Source: Gammaproteobacteria bacterium 45_16_T64
Lineage (GTDB): Bacteria; Pseudomonadota; Gammaproteobacteria; Pseudomonadales; Ketobacteraceae
Assembly (NCBI GenBank): GCA_002162955.1
Contig: MABD01000008.1
Span: 1 to 64,000, forward strand
Direction of reading: 5' to 3'
DNA: 64,000 nt
Below, piece after piece: positions 24,570-32,929 of this stretch. The number at the start of each line of letters is the position of its first letter. Position 1 is the stretch's first letter. The notes beneath the pieces were generated by a model, which was not told the DNA's origin, ran no database searches, and saw nothing but the letters and a program-made list of their open reading frames with translations. The position numbers were made by a program, and so were the translations under genes.

Positions 24570-25478
24570 GTGAAAGGTGGGGATGTAATCCGTCAACAAT
24601 ATGAACGTTTTAACCGCATTGAGCGTGTTCTTCAATACATCAATGATAACCTCGCTGAGCCGCTTAGCGTTGAACATATAGCAGAGCAAAGTTGTTGGTC
24701 TCGCTGGCAGTTTCAGCGGGTGTTTATCAGTGAAACTGGGTTAAGCGTGGCGCAGTATGTGCGTGAGTTACGGTTAAGCGTCGCGGCAGAGCAGTTGCTA
24801 ACGACGCAAGCGCGACAACTGGATATAGCCCTTGCCTGTGGCTTTGAGTCAGAAGTGAGTTTTAGCCGTAGCTTTCGTCAGTTTTTTCAATGCACACCCG
24901 GTACCTACCGACGCCGGGGCGAGCGAGTTAATTTACGTACTCCCTTAACTCTTGTGGCATCCAAGTACCATCAACCGAATGTGGTGGGGAAGCTGTTACA
25001 AATTCGGGTAGAAACTCGGCCTGCCTTTGTGCTGGCAGGTGCAGAAGGAACCATCGATGGGATTCTCGCCGAAGAGCCTAACTTTAGCGACGTAGTACCG
25101 AGGCTTTGGGCTGATTTAAAGCAAATAATAGCCAATAATCCACCGAGCTCGGAAGTGCGAATTGGTGCGATAGCGGTAGCAGAAAGCGACCCAACGGGTC
25201 TTAGCTTACCTTATTGGGCAGGGTTTGAGGTCACTGATGAGGAAACTCCAACAGAGCTTGCGCTGCTGCAAGTGCCCGCGCAGCAATATGCGGTTATTCC
25301 CTACAAAGGTCCGATTACTGAGCTGCATAAAACAGTAGAGTGGTTTATTTTCCATTGGTTACCCGAATCTGAGTACTGCGGTATGGATGGCTATGACCTT
25401 GAAATATACGGTCCGGGTTTCAGTGTTATGGATGAAAATGCCTCTATGGAGTATTGGGTACCCGTACGGAGTAAGTGA
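24570..25478 (+). CDS. AraC-family regulator with C-terminal GyrI-like domain
   Basis: 302 residues. The DNA-binding domain is N-terminal: RIERVLQYINDNLAEPLSVEHIAEQSCWSRWQFQRVFISETGLSVAQYVRELRLSVAAEQLL and LDIALACGFESEVSFSRSFRQFFQCTPGTYRRR. A GyrI-like ligand-binding domain follows (RVETRPAFVLAGAEGTIDGI ... VPAQQYAVIPYKGPITELHKTVEWFIFHWLPESEY ... GPGFSVMDENASMEYWVPV). The order matches Rob-type regulators that bind hydrophobic small molecules. The start is GTG at 24570. It lies 118 bp upstream of the TonB receptor on the same strand and may regulate it in addition to Fur, perhaps in response to the siderophore. Confidence 0.9.
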   Translation: MKGGDVIRQQYERFNRIERVLQYINDNLAEPLSVEHIAEQSCWSRWQFQRVFISETGLSVAQYVRELRLSVAAEQLLTTQARQLDIALACGFESEVSFSRSFRQFFQCTPGTYRRRGERVNLRTPLTLVASKYHQPNVVGKLLQIRVETRPAFVLAGAEGTIDGILAEEPNFSDVVPRLWADLKQIIANNPPSSEVRIGAIAVAESDPTGLSLPYWAGFEVTDEETPTELALLQVPAQQYAVIPYKGPITELHKTVEWFIFHWLPESEYCGMDGYDLEIYGPGFSVMDENASMEYWVPVRSK

Positions 25479-25550
25479 GGCTTGTCGTAAGAAATATGGA
25501 TATGCCCCAAATTGTTAAGCCTGGATAGAGTTTAATCTCTATTATGCGAA

Positions 25551-25565
25551 TGAGATTGATTATCA
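25551..25565 (+). promoter_or_regulatory. Fur box upstream of the TonB receptor
   Basis: TGAGATTGATTATCA matches the Fur 7-1-7 consensus TGATAATnATTATCA at 12 of 14 defined positions, with the right half-site perfect. It lies 31 bp before the receptor start, where binding would block transcription in iron-replete cells. Confidence 0.85.
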
Positions 25566-25596
25566 TTGGTGTAGCAGGACAATATCTGGGGAAGTA

Positions 25597-27738
25597 ATGT
25601 ACAAGTCATATCGTTTTAACCGCTCGATGCTTGCGGTTGCAGTATCTATGGTGATAACAACACCTATCGTCGCAGAAAGCCAGCCGGCGCTTTCTACACA
25701 GCAAAAACATGAATCAGTTGTGGTTTATGGCAGTACTTATCGTAATACCGCAACCAAATCAGCACTAGAACCCCAAGAAACGCCACAGGGTATTTCTGTC
25801 ATCGATCAAGAAACGCTGGACATGCGCGGTGCCGATACCATCGGTGAGGCATTACGGTATGTCTCTGGTGTGACGACAGAGTTGCGGGGTGGGGCAGTGA
25901 CTCGGTTTGACCAATTTACCATTCGTGGTTTCAGAAATGATCAGAATTTTTATGATGGCTTGCAACTTCTCGGTAATGGTTGGAATTTACAACCCCAAAT
26001 CGATGCGGTTGCAGTAGAGCAGGTCGAAGTATTTAAGGGGCCAACGTCTGTGCTGTACGGAGCGATGCCACCGGGTGGCATGGTGAATTTGATTGCTAAA
26101 GCCCCTAGTGTTGAGAGCTATAACAGTATCAATATCAGTGCAGGTAATCAGAATTTGCGTGAGGTCAGTGGGGAATCTCGAGGGCAGATTACCAGCAGTG
26201 ACTTTTCCTATAGCATAGTAGGATTGGCGCGAAAAAAAGATGCTCAGGCAGTGACATCGGAAGAAGAGCGGTACGTTGTTGCTCCCTCTGTTGATTGGCA
26301 GATGTCAGATAATACCGTGTTGAATCTACATGTGTATTACCAGAAAGACCCTTCGGCAGGGATATACAACACAGTGCCGGCGAAAGGTTCGGTAAATTCA
26401 AACGTCAACGGTCGTTTATCGACAGACTTTTATGCCGGTGACGCCAATTGGAGTACATTTGAACGAGAATTTTCCCTATATGGTTTTAAAATAAATCATC
26501 AATTTAATGAAAATTGGACGTTCTTACACAGTACCCGATATATGGATGCAGACGTATATCAAGAAAACACATACAACGCAGGCCTAGCGGCAGATGAAAG
26601 AACGCTAGTGCGTCGGGCCTATCTCACGGACGAAGTGTCTCGGGGTGTGACCGTCGATAATCAGTTATCTGGTCGATTCAGTTGGGGGGCGGTAGAACAC
26701 AATATTCTGATCGGTGTTGATTACCTTCAACTTACTTCTGGTATTGAATATGAAGATGCCGCGACAGATTCGATCGATTTATTTGATCCCGATAATTATA
26801 TTATCGATCCAGCTTCATTGGATTTTGCTGCATCTGGATACAGTAGCGAGTTCGATATCGAGAAAGAGCATATCGGGACGTATTTTCAAGATCAGATGTT
26901 GATTGGCCAATTAGTATTGATCGCCGGTGGCCGTTACGATGAGTACAAGCAATCAGAGAAGGGCGTCAAATACGGCGCAGAAGTTGATCTAGAAGTAGAT
27001 CAGTACAATTTCTCTGGCCGTTTAGGCGGACTCTATCAACTGGATAATGGTTTTTCCCCTTTTATTAGCTACGCTGAGAGTTTTGAACCGGAGCCAGAAA
27101 GTGATCGTCATGGAAATAGTTTTGATCCTACCACCGCGCATCAGTGGGAAACGGGAGTTAAATACGAATCCCAAAACAATCGGCACAATATAACCGTATC
27201 GTTATTCGAGTTGATCAAAGAGAACGACCTTACACGTGACCCCGCCGGTACGCCTTATGACAAGATTCAAACCGGTGAGGTGCGTTCTCGCGGGGTGGAA
27301 CTTGAAGTGGATACTCAGCCTTTTGATAATCTGACTGTATTGTTTAACTATACACAGATGGATATGGAAGTGACTAAAGATAATAGTGGTCTCGAAGGTA
27401 AGACCCCTATCTGGGTTGCAGATCGTACCGCCTCTTTGTGGCTTAATTACGGGCTATCGGAAGGGGCCATGAGAGGGTTCGATGTGGGTTTAGGTGTGCG
27501 CTATGTTGGAGAGACTCAACTTGATGCACTCAACACGGATAAGGTACCAGGCTTTAGTTTGGTTGACTTGGCGTTAACTTACGATCTGGGAACCATTAGT
27601 GATGCATTGAACGGCATGACGACACGAGTGACCGCAAACAACGTATTTGATGAACGTTATACTTCCTGTTATGACGAGAATAACTGCTGGTTTGGTGCAG
27701 AGCGTACCGTTGAAGCTAACATTAATTTCGAATTTTAA
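25597..27738 (+). CDS. TonB-dependent siderophore receptor
   Basis: A 713-residue outer-membrane receptor. Signal peptide about residues 1-27 (ending TTPIVAES). The plug domain follows: ETPQGISVIDQETLDMRGADTIGEALRYVSGVTTELRGG, FTIRGF, and VEVFKGPTSVLYGAMPPGGMVNLIAKAP, typical of the TonB-siderophore subfamily (TIGR01783). The beta barrel ends FGAERTVEANINFEF with the terminal Phe needed for BAM recognition. The plug resembles hydroxamate-type (FhuA/FoxA/FpvA) receptors, but the ligand cannot be fixed from sequence alone. GGGGAAG precedes the ATG. It leads an operon with two inner-membrane genes and lies behind a Fur box. Confidence 0.95.
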   Translation: MYKSYRFNRSMLAVAVSMVITTPIVAESQPALSTQQKHESVVVYGSTYRNTATKSALEPQETPQGISVIDQETLDMRGADTIGEALRYVSGVTTELRGGAVTRFDQFTIRGFRNDQNFYDGLQLLGNGWNLQPQIDAVAVEQVEVFKGPTSVLYGAMPPGGMVNLIAKAPSVESYNSINISAGNQNLREVSGESRGQITSSDFSYSIVGLARKKDAQAVTSEEERYVVAPSVDWQMSDNTVLNLHVYYQKDPSAGIYNTVPAKGSVNSNVNGRLSTDFYAGDANWSTFEREFSLYGFKINHQFNENWTFLHSTRYMDADVYQENTYNAGLAADERTLVRRAYLTDEVSRGVTVDNQLSGRFSWGAVEHNILIGVDYLQLTSGIEYEDAATDSIDLFDPDNYIIDPASLDFAASGYSSEFDIEKEHIGTYFQDQMLIGQLVLIAGGRYDEYKQSEKGVKYGAEVDLEVDQYNFSGRLGGLYQLDNGFSPFISYAESFEPEPESDRHGNSFDPTTAHQWETGVKYESQNNRHNITVSLFELIKENDLTRDPAGTPYDKIQTGEVRSRGVELEVDTQPFDNLTVLFNYTQMDMEVTKDNSGLEGKTPIWVADRTASLWLNYGLSEGAMRGFDVGLGVRYVGETQLDALNTDKVPGFSLVDLALTYDLGTISDALNGMTTRVTANNVFDERYTSCYDENNCWFGAERTVEANINFEF

Positions 27739-27750
27739 CGGCGATTCTCC

Positions 27751-28293
27751 ATGTTTATTTTTTTGGGAGCTGCCCTGGCGACGAATGTCGCTGGGGTAAG
27801 TATATTGTTTTATTCGTGGAAGCAGCGGCACAAGTCAACGGTCACATTGAATGTAGTGGGCGGGTGTCTTGTGATTATGGCCTGCGTCTTTTGGAGTGAA
27901 TGGGCTGGCGCTGAATATGGCAGTGTATATTGGTTGATGATCTCACCCTTAATAGCTTGGTTGTGGGTAGTGCAGAATAGACAACGAAAGTTGGCTGTGA
28001 TCAACGCAAAACCGTATGCCTCCACAAAAATATCCATTCATCAAATATGGCAAGTGATAAGTACGTTGCTGGTGGCGGGTCCAGTAGCATGTATGGCGAG
28101 CGGTTCATTGAGTCTTGTTCTGGCTCGTTGTCTGTCAGTCTCAGAAGCCAATCAGTTTGTTCTTGCCGTTTTTCTCTTAATCATTGGTTGGTCTCTGATG
28201 AGTTTTTGGGTTGTTGCAACAGCAAGAGTATTACGTGCTCTTGGCGTTTTAATCGGGGTGAGTGTGATTTGCAATGTGTTGCTGTGGTTTTAG
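27751..28293 (+). CDS. Predicted fusion of DUF3325 and DUF3649 iron-operon membrane proteins
   Basis: 180 residues with about six hydrophobic segments. Residues 1-85 (GAALATNVAGVSILFYSWKQRHKSTVTLNVVGGCLVIMACVFW...) have the size and pattern of DUF3325. Residues about 95-175 (WQVISTLLVAGPVACMASGSLSLVLARCLSVSEANQFVLAVFLLIIGWSLMSFWVVATARVLRALGVL) resemble DUF3649. In Pseudomonas-like iron operons these are two separate small genes flanking the PepSY gene. Here they seem to be one polypeptide between the receptor and the PepSY gene, supporting interaction in one inner-membrane complex. The family assignment is from remembered patterns, so moderately sure. Confidence 0.65.
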   Translation: MFIFLGAALATNVAGVSILFYSWKQRHKSTVTLNVVGGCLVIMACVFWSEWAGAEYGSVYWLMISPLIAWLWVVQNRQRKLAVINAKPYASTKISIHQIWQVISTLLVAGPVACMASGSLSLVLARCLSVSEANQFVLAVFLLIIGWSLMSFWVVATARVLRALGVLIGVSVICNVLLWF

Positions 28294-28304
28294 GGGTATG
28301 AGCT

Positions 28305-29741
28305 ATGAATAGTAAGTCTTCAGCGCTGAGGGTAAAGGCATTGCTCTCTGGTCATTCATGGATGGGGCTGGTTATCGGGGCCTTAATGTATGTTGTGTGT
28401 TTGACGGGTTCTCTGGTGGTTTTCTTTGAGGAATTCGAACGCTGGGAGCAGCCGGGTATTCCTGAATATATGGATTATACTCCGCAGCTGATTGAGCACT
28501 CTGTTGAGCAATTTCTTTTGCGAGTGACTGAATCGCCAGCATCGTTATATGTGGTTCTACCAACAGTAGCAATGCCTAGAATACATGTGTCAGATGGAGA
28601 GTTTGAGTGGTTTGTAAATCCAGACGGTTCGTTAGGTGATATACCACGCAAAGGTTGGACCTATATGTTGCAAGAGCTACATATAGGTCTGCATTTACCA
28701 CAGACAGTGGGTATTATTCTGGTGGGAATTCTAGGCGTTATGTTGTGCGCTCTTGTGGTGTCAGGTGTGTTCGCGCATCCAAAAATAGTTAAGGATGCTT
28801 TTCGACTTCGCCTTGGTGGTTCAAATCATTTAGCACAGGCCGATCTTCATAACCGTCTTAGTGTGTGGGGAGCACCATTCTATCTGATCATTGGTTTTAC
28901 GGGGGCGTTCATTGGCTTGGTTGGCGTTGTTATTGCTACCGTCGCGGCATTATCATTTGATAATAATAGGGATGATGTTATTGATATAATATACGGCGCT
29001 GATCCTGTGATCACACATGCTTCACCACTCCGTAATTATGCGGTAGCGATGCAGGAGCTTAAGAAAGTTGCGCCCACTGCCACTCCGATCTATTGGGTGA
29101 TCCAGAATATTAATACAGACTCTCAGTTTATCGAAATTGCAGCGACCTTGCCGGGCAGGCTCACGTATTCAGAAATCTACCGTTTTCATGGGAACGGAGA
29201 ATATATTGGTCATCAGGGTTTAGCGGATGGAGATCTTGGGCGACAGGTAGCATACTCAGTGTATCGATTGCACTTCGGCCATTTTGGTGGTTTTTGGGTA
29301 AAAGTGGTTTATGCAGCGTTAGGTATGGCCCTGACGGTAGTGTCTGCAACAGGAATAAATATTTGGTTGGCAAAAAGAACGCGGCGAAGTGTGCTCAATG
29401 ATCTTTGGGTCGCTATCGTATGGGGGACGCCACTTGCCTTGGCTTTATCTGCGTTGCTGTCTTTGTTGGGGTTAGTATCGAGCCAAGTGTTTTTTACCAG
29501 CCTTTTGGGTTGCATTGGGTTATCAGTTTGGTTGAAGGATGAACACAAAAGCAAAGGGCTATTTATAACGTTACTAGCCATCACGTTTCTGGGAGTTGCG
29601 ATGACGCATATGATGTTGTTTGGCGTTATAGGTGGTAATGTTGCTGCGATTGGACTTAATCTTGTAATGGTTAGTGGGGTGGTGGGTTTAGGGGGGCTCA
29701 GGCGAGTGCGCTACAAAGTAGGGTGGAAGTTTGGAGCGTAG
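28305..29741 (+). CDS. PepSY-associated TM-helix protein (iron-regulated membrane protein)
   Basis: 478 residues of the PepSY_TM family (PiuB/FegB-like), found in siderophore operons where some members reduce ferric-siderophore at the inner membrane. The first helix (GHSWMGLVIGALMYVVCLTGSLVVFFEEFERWEQP), a periplasmic PepSY-containing part, LHIGLHLPQTVGIILVGILGVMLCALVVSGVFAHPK and RLGGSNHLAQADLHNRLSVWGAPFYLIIGFTGAFIGL are family hallmarks; conserved His residues could bind haem. Four additional C-terminal helices follow. AGGGG precedes the ATG, 11 bp after the preceding gene. Expression should follow the upstream Fur box. Confidence 0.92.
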   Translation: MNSKSSALRVKALLSGHSWMGLVIGALMYVVCLTGSLVVFFEEFERWEQPGIPEYMDYTPQLIEHSVEQFLLRVTESPASLYVVLPTVAMPRIHVSDGEFEWFVNPDGSLGDIPRKGWTYMLQELHIGLHLPQTVGIILVGILGVMLCALVVSGVFAHPKIVKDAFRLRLGGSNHLAQADLHNRLSVWGAPFYLIIGFTGAFIGLVGVVIATVAALSFDNNRDDVIDIIYGADPVITHASPLRNYAVAMQELKKVAPTATPIYWVIQNINTDSQFIEIAATLPGRLTYSEIYRFHGNGEYIGHQGLADGDLGRQVAYSVYRLHFGHFGGFWVKVVYAALGMALTVVSATGINIWLAKRTRRSVLNDLWVAIVWGTPLALALSALLSLLGLVSSQVFFTSLLGCIGLSVWLKDEHKSKGLFITLLAITFLGVAMTHMMLFGVIGGNVAAIGLNLVMVSGVVGLGGLRRVRYKVGWKFGA

Positions 29742-29984
29742 CCTGCTGAATTTGAGAGTACTGAAAAGTAAGGTCCGTAACCCACGCAAGGTGCATCATG
29801 TATTTCGTGATATCATGCGGGCTGCAAGATATTCACGTGTTTTCATAATCGACCATTTCGCGTCTCAATAATAGTAGGGCCTGCTTTATATGCAGAGAGA
29901 CGGTCAAAAAACGGTGCAATGTAGGTGTTGATATCTACTTGATAATTGAAGCGAGCATGAACATTTTTTGCGATATTTGAGATT

Positions 29985-30284
29985 ATGAGTATTTCTGAAG
30001 AATTGAATGAAATAATGTCTATTCAGTTGGTAAAAACTGATGGCCTACTAGATAAAGTGATTTCATCATTAGATGACCTTCTCGACACACATAGCCCGGA
30101 CGAGATACTGGCGTCAATGATGGGCCTTAAAGAGCGATATAAGCAGGCGGAATTGAAAGCGAGAAAGAGCATGAGTGGAGGTATGGGTGGAGAGTTTCAT
30201 ATGGCAGCAGCGCTCCGATCTAGCTATCTAAATCAATCCATCAAATACATCGAAAGTGCTAACAAATGCAGGCAGTCGGATTAA
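29985..30284 (+). CDS. Hypothetical 99-residue protein
   Basis: A small, mostly helical and soluble protein (SEELNEIMSIQLVKTDGLLDKVISSLDDLLDTHSPDEILASMMGLKERYKQAELKARKSMSGGMGG...). The charged heptad-like first 60 residues suggest a coiled coil, followed by a Gly/Met-rich turn and another helix with SYLNQSIKYIESANKC. I do not recognise the family. The ribosome-binding site is weak (TTGAG). It stands alone between the iron operon and a DUF6151 gene. Confidence 0.55.
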   Translation: MSISEELNEIMSIQLVKTDGLLDKVISSLDDLLDTHSPDEILASMMGLKERYKQAELKARKSMSGGMGGEFHMAAALRSSYLNQSIKYIESANKCRQSD

Positions 30285-30430
30285 ATGGTGATGTAATGAA
30301 GAGCTTTCTATTGGGTATGATGGAAGGTGCACCTCATAATGTGCATTGGGTCGATGTAGACAATTATCTTACTTAGGCTCATTAAATGTGAAATGATCAA
30401 TTTATGGGCGACAACCAAAAGGTAAACAGT

Positions 30431-31009
30431 ATGGCCGAGCTATCTCTAAAGTGTCATTGCGGTAAGGTTCAGGGTTGTATTGAAAAAACAACGCCAAAGA
30501 GCGGTATTCGAGCCGTGTGTTATTGTGATGACTGCCAAAAATTTGCACATTTTTTAGGTGATGAAAGTGCAGTGCTGAACGAACATGGTGGCACAGAGGT
30601 ATTTATTACGGCGCCTGCTCTGGTAAAGTTTACTCAGGGTGAAGAGCAGCTACGTTGTATGAGATTGACTCGTAAGGGGTTGTATCGCTGGTATACTGAT
30701 TGCTGTAAGACGCCAGTCGCTAATGTGGCATCGCCGAAGATCCCGTTTGTATCATTAATTCATTCCATGATAGATGATAATGAAAAGGAGGCTTCTCTTG
30801 GTCCCGTAATAGGTCACGTTCAAGTGAAATTCGCAAAAGATACATTGCCGAATGAACTCAAAAATACAGGGACACCTTATCGGTTATTGATGAATAGTGC
30901 TTATAAGGTTATGAAGTGGAAAGTGACGGGCTTACAAACACCGTCTCCCTTCTTTGATGCGGGAGGAAGGCCGACGCATAAGCCTTCTATTCTTAAGTCA
31001 GATGGATAA
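30431..31009 (+). CDS. DUF6151 / GFA-like zinc-binding protein
   Basis: About 192 residues. Cysteines are arranged as in the glutathione-dependent formaldehyde-activating (GFA) zinc fold: LKCHCGKVQG, RAVCYCDDCQKFAHFLG, then YRWYTDCCKTPVAN. The rest (TPYRLLMNSAYKVMKWKVTGLQTPSPFFD) fits DUF6151. Function is unknown; related GFA proteins bind zinc and sometimes thiol adducts. The ATG at 30431 has AAGG 8 nt upstream and is preferred over ATG at 30404, which has none. The stop lies inside a hairpin shared with the convergent hcp gene. Confidence 0.82.
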   Translation: MAELSLKCHCGKVQGCIEKTTPKSGIRAVCYCDDCQKFAHFLGDESAVLNEHGGTEVFITAPALVKFTQGEEQLRCMRLTRKGLYRWYTDCCKTPVANVASPKIPFVSLIHSMIDDNEKEASLGPVIGHVQVKFAKDTLPNELKNTGTPYRLLMNSAYKVMKWKVTGLQTPSPFFDAGGRPTHKPSILKSDG

Positions 31010-31040
31010 TCCTCACTAGCCCAAAGCCAGTGAGGATTAT
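31006..31040. terminator. 12-bp-stem hairpin between DUF6151 and hcp genes
   Basis: ATAATCCTCACT (31006-31017) pairs with AGTGAGGATTAT (31029-31040). It overlaps the DUF6151 stop codon and follows the first hcp stop by 4 bp on the minus strand. No strong T tract. It shares CTCACTAGCCCAA with the hairpin behind the second hcp gene, so it was part of the duplication. Confidence 0.6.
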
Positions 31041-31044
31041 AAGA

Positions 31045-31527
31045 TTACGCTTTTTTCGCGAGTGCAATATCGTAACCGAATCGACCTTTGCCGCTTCGAG
31101 CGTTGGTTTCACCAGCTTCAGTGAAGGCCACTTCAAACTGTGAGAAGCTAAGAGAAATGGTCTCTCCTGGCTCGCCGTCGCTAGATGCGCCGATAGAGAA
31201 GCTGCTGATAAGGGTATCTTCAAGAGTGTAAGTTAAGAATTCTTCCAGCTGATCACCGCCAGTCGTGACAAAGTGAATCAGTACTTTTTTACCTTTAGTG
31301 CCAATTGTGGACTCTTGAATTAGCAGTGGCGTTGATTTATCCGTTGCTTTAGTCAGTGTGATCTCACTGATGCTCGGGCGAGAAGCTTCACGGTTGGCCA
31401 TACGACCAGCTGTCTGAGTAATGGCTCGGCCAACCCCCCAGTTAAAGCTAGTGACGTCAATCATCTTCTCATAGCCAGTAGCGGTTGCGTTTCCTTCGAT
31501 GCCTTCAAATTCTAAGTATATAGCCAT
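31045..31527 (-). CDS. hcp: Type VI secretion tube protein Hcp, copy 1
   Basis: 160 residues of the Hcp family (PF05638), which stack as hexameric rings to form the type VI tube and carry effectors. Features: MAIYLEFEGIEGNATATGYEKMIDVTSFNWG, the ITLTKATDKSTPLLIQ strand, VLIHFVTTGGDQLEEFLTYTLEDTLISSF and GETISLSFSQFEVAF. The closest pattern is the Hcp1-like class. No other type VI genes are in the window, so this is an orphan hcp island. A second copy at 31919 encodes a protein differing by one residue (Ile for Val in STIGTKG). AGGA lies before the ATG. Confidence 0.94.
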   Translation of the reverse strand: MAIYLEFEGIEGNATATGYEKMIDVTSFNWGVGRAITQTAGRMANREASRPSISEITLTKATDKSTPLLIQESTIGTKGKKVLIHFVTTGGDQLEEFLTYTLEDTLISSFSIGASSDGEPGETISLSFSQFEVAFTEAGETNARSGKGRFGYDIALAKKA

Positions 31528-31665
31528 GATCCTGATTTCCTGTGTCGTTCGATTAAGTAGTGTTTTGGATGTTCAAAAATTCGTGTGCTGCTGTATTCCT
31601 AAACCGTGATTGAATTATTGCAGGCTATTGCGATTTTGCCACGTTAATTAGTCACCTCGGAAACG
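31528..31665 (-). promoter_or_regulatory. Duplicated upstream region of hcp copy 1
   Basis: The block upstream of this hcp start is clearly related to the one at 32402-32540. Shared landmarks on the plus strand are TTCCTGTGTC-TTCGATT beside the start codon, TTCCTAAAC-GTGAT, TATTGCAGGCTA, and a final CACGT/TAA-TAGTCAC. The best preserved core, TATTGCAGGCTA, lies about 85-95 bp upstream of the start and is a good candidate for a promoter or regulator site. Confidence 0.55.
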
Positions 31666-31880
31666 GTAAAAATATAGGTTTTCGAATAAAGGGGAAAAGG
31701 ATGGTTGAAATTGAATCTATAGCGCTGGATGCTGGCTGATATTTGATCTTTTGTAACGTAGGCATACACTGCTGCGAGTATAGTGCTCGGCTGCGAATGC
31801 TGATGTCATGGAAACGGGCATGGAAGGGTGGTGCAGGATGGATAGTCAATAAAACAGGGAGGGTATGGTGCTTAAGAATG

Positions 31881-31910
31881 ATCTCACTAGCCCAATGGGG
31901 CTAGTGAGAT
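31881..31910 (-). terminator. 13-bp perfect hairpin after hcp copy 2
   Basis: ATCTCACTAGCCC (31881-31893) pairs with GGGCTAGTGAGAT (31898-31910) around a 4-nt loop, 8 bp after the stop of the second hcp on the minus strand. The GC-rich core makes it a likely terminator or 3'-end stabiliser even though its T tract is weak. Confidence 0.65.
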
Positions 31911-31918
31911 TGTTTAAC

Positions 31919-32401
31919 TTACGCTTTCTTAGCAAGAGCAATGTCATAACCGAACCGGCCTTTGCCGCTTCGTGCGTTAGTTTCACCCGCTTCTGTGAAG
32001 GCCACTTCGAATTGTGAGAAGCTAAGCGAAATGGTTTCGCCTGGCTCGCCGTCACTTGATGCGCCGATAGAGAAGCTGCTGATTAATGTGTCTTCTAGAG
32101 TATAGGTAAGGAACTCTTCTAACTGATCGCCACCAGTAGTCACAAAGTGAATAAGAACTTTCTTGCCCTTGGTACCCACTGTTGATTCTTGGATAAGCAG
32201 TGGTGTGGATTTGTCCGTTGCTTTGGTTAGCGTAATTTCGCTGATGCTTGGACGAGACGCTTCTCGGTTAGCCATGCGGCCAGCAGTTTGTGTAATGGCA
32301 CGACCAACTCCCCAGTTAAAGCTAGTGACGTCAATCATCTTTTCATAGCCAGTAGCGGTTGCGTTTCCTTCGATGCCTTCAAATTCTAGATAAATTGCCA
32401 T
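31919..32401 (-). CDS. hcp: Type VI secretion tube protein Hcp, copy 2
   Basis: 160 residues, identical to copy 1 except for Val in STVGTKG. By hand count the two genes differ at about 75 of 483 bases, nearly all silent, so the protein is under strong constraint despite an old duplication. One 79-nt stretch near the 5' end (32310-32388) carries a single difference. The intergenic region between the copies (31528-31918) holds only the promoter of copy 1, spacer, and the hairpin of this copy. Each copy therefore has its own control sequences. Confidence 0.94.
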   Translation of the reverse strand: MAIYLEFEGIEGNATATGYEKMIDVTSFNWGVGRAITQTAGRMANREASRPSISEITLTKATDKSTPLLIQESTVGTKGKKVLIHFVTTGGDQLEEFLTYTLEDTLISSFSIGASSDGEPGETISLSFSQFEVAFTEAGETNARSGKGRFGYDIALAKKA

Positions 32402-32540
32402 GGTCTTAAATTCCTGTGTCTTTCGATTTTGGTTTGGGTAGTGGTTAGTTTGTGTGTTGCTGTGTTCCTAAACTGTGATGAAAGTATTGCAGGCTAGCAG
32501 TAATTTCGCACGTGAATAAGTCACTTAACGGAGGGCAAAA
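32402..32540 (-). promoter_or_regulatory. Duplicated upstream region of hcp copy 2
   Basis: Counterpart of 31528-31665, with the same order of conserved islands next to TATTGCAGGCTA. The islands are interrupted by diverged spacer. Conservation at non-coding sites when silent sites in the coding part have diverged suggests a shared regulator or promoter. Confidence 0.55.
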
Positions 32541-32625
32541 AATGTGGCTTTTGGAGGCCAACTATGCCTAAGTAGGTTTGGCTCTGGTTGAGCGGAGTGG
32601 AATGCTTAGCCTTGGAGGCTACGGA

Positions 32626-32835
32626 TTACGTATAGTGTGTGATGACTAAGTACACCGCAGTGATCACAGTCGATAAGAATAAACCTAATAGGATTAGAGC
32701 GCAAAGTAGGATCTGTCCTTTGGTGATCTTGCTTTGAGTTTCCTTTACTTTAGCTTCTGATTGGATGCCGATAAGTGCTGCAAGTACGTTTTGGAGCAGC
32801 TGTAACGTAGTTAGCTTCTTTTCCTTGGAGTTCAT
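32626..32835 (-). CDS. DUF2970 small membrane protein
   Basis: 69 residues. TTLQLLQNVLAALIGIQSEAKVKETQSKITKGQILLCALILLGLFLSTVITAVYLVI matches the DUF2970 pattern: an amphipathic VLAAxxGxQSExxxxxD/E helix followed by one transmembrane segment. Such proteins are widespread in proteobacteria and of unknown function. It is a stand-alone gene between hcp copy 2 and a hybrid kinase, all on the minus strand. Confidence 0.75.
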   Translation of the reverse strand: MNSKEKKLTTLQLLQNVLAALIGIQSEAKVKETQSKITKGQILLCALILLGLFLSTVITAVYLVITHYT

Positions 32836-32929
32836 ATTGAGCCTATATGTCCACTATCCAATGCATCTGAATATAGAGAATATCATGTTTTGAGAGGGTA
32901 AGGAGTCTTGTGGTACACAGGGCGTGAGG

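Noticed and set aside
29742-29984. Possible small RNA or gene in the gap after the PepSY gene
   Set aside because: Only short imperfect repeats are visible; no promoter-terminator pair could be supported.
31528-31665. Sigma54 promoter for hcp
   Set aside because: A TGGCA followed by TCGCA is seen in copy 1 but the spacing is too short and the pattern is absent in copy 2.
31045-32401. Part of a complete type VI secretion cluster
   Set aside because: No tss, vgrG, PAAR or effector gene is in the flanking sequence; only orphan hcp genes.
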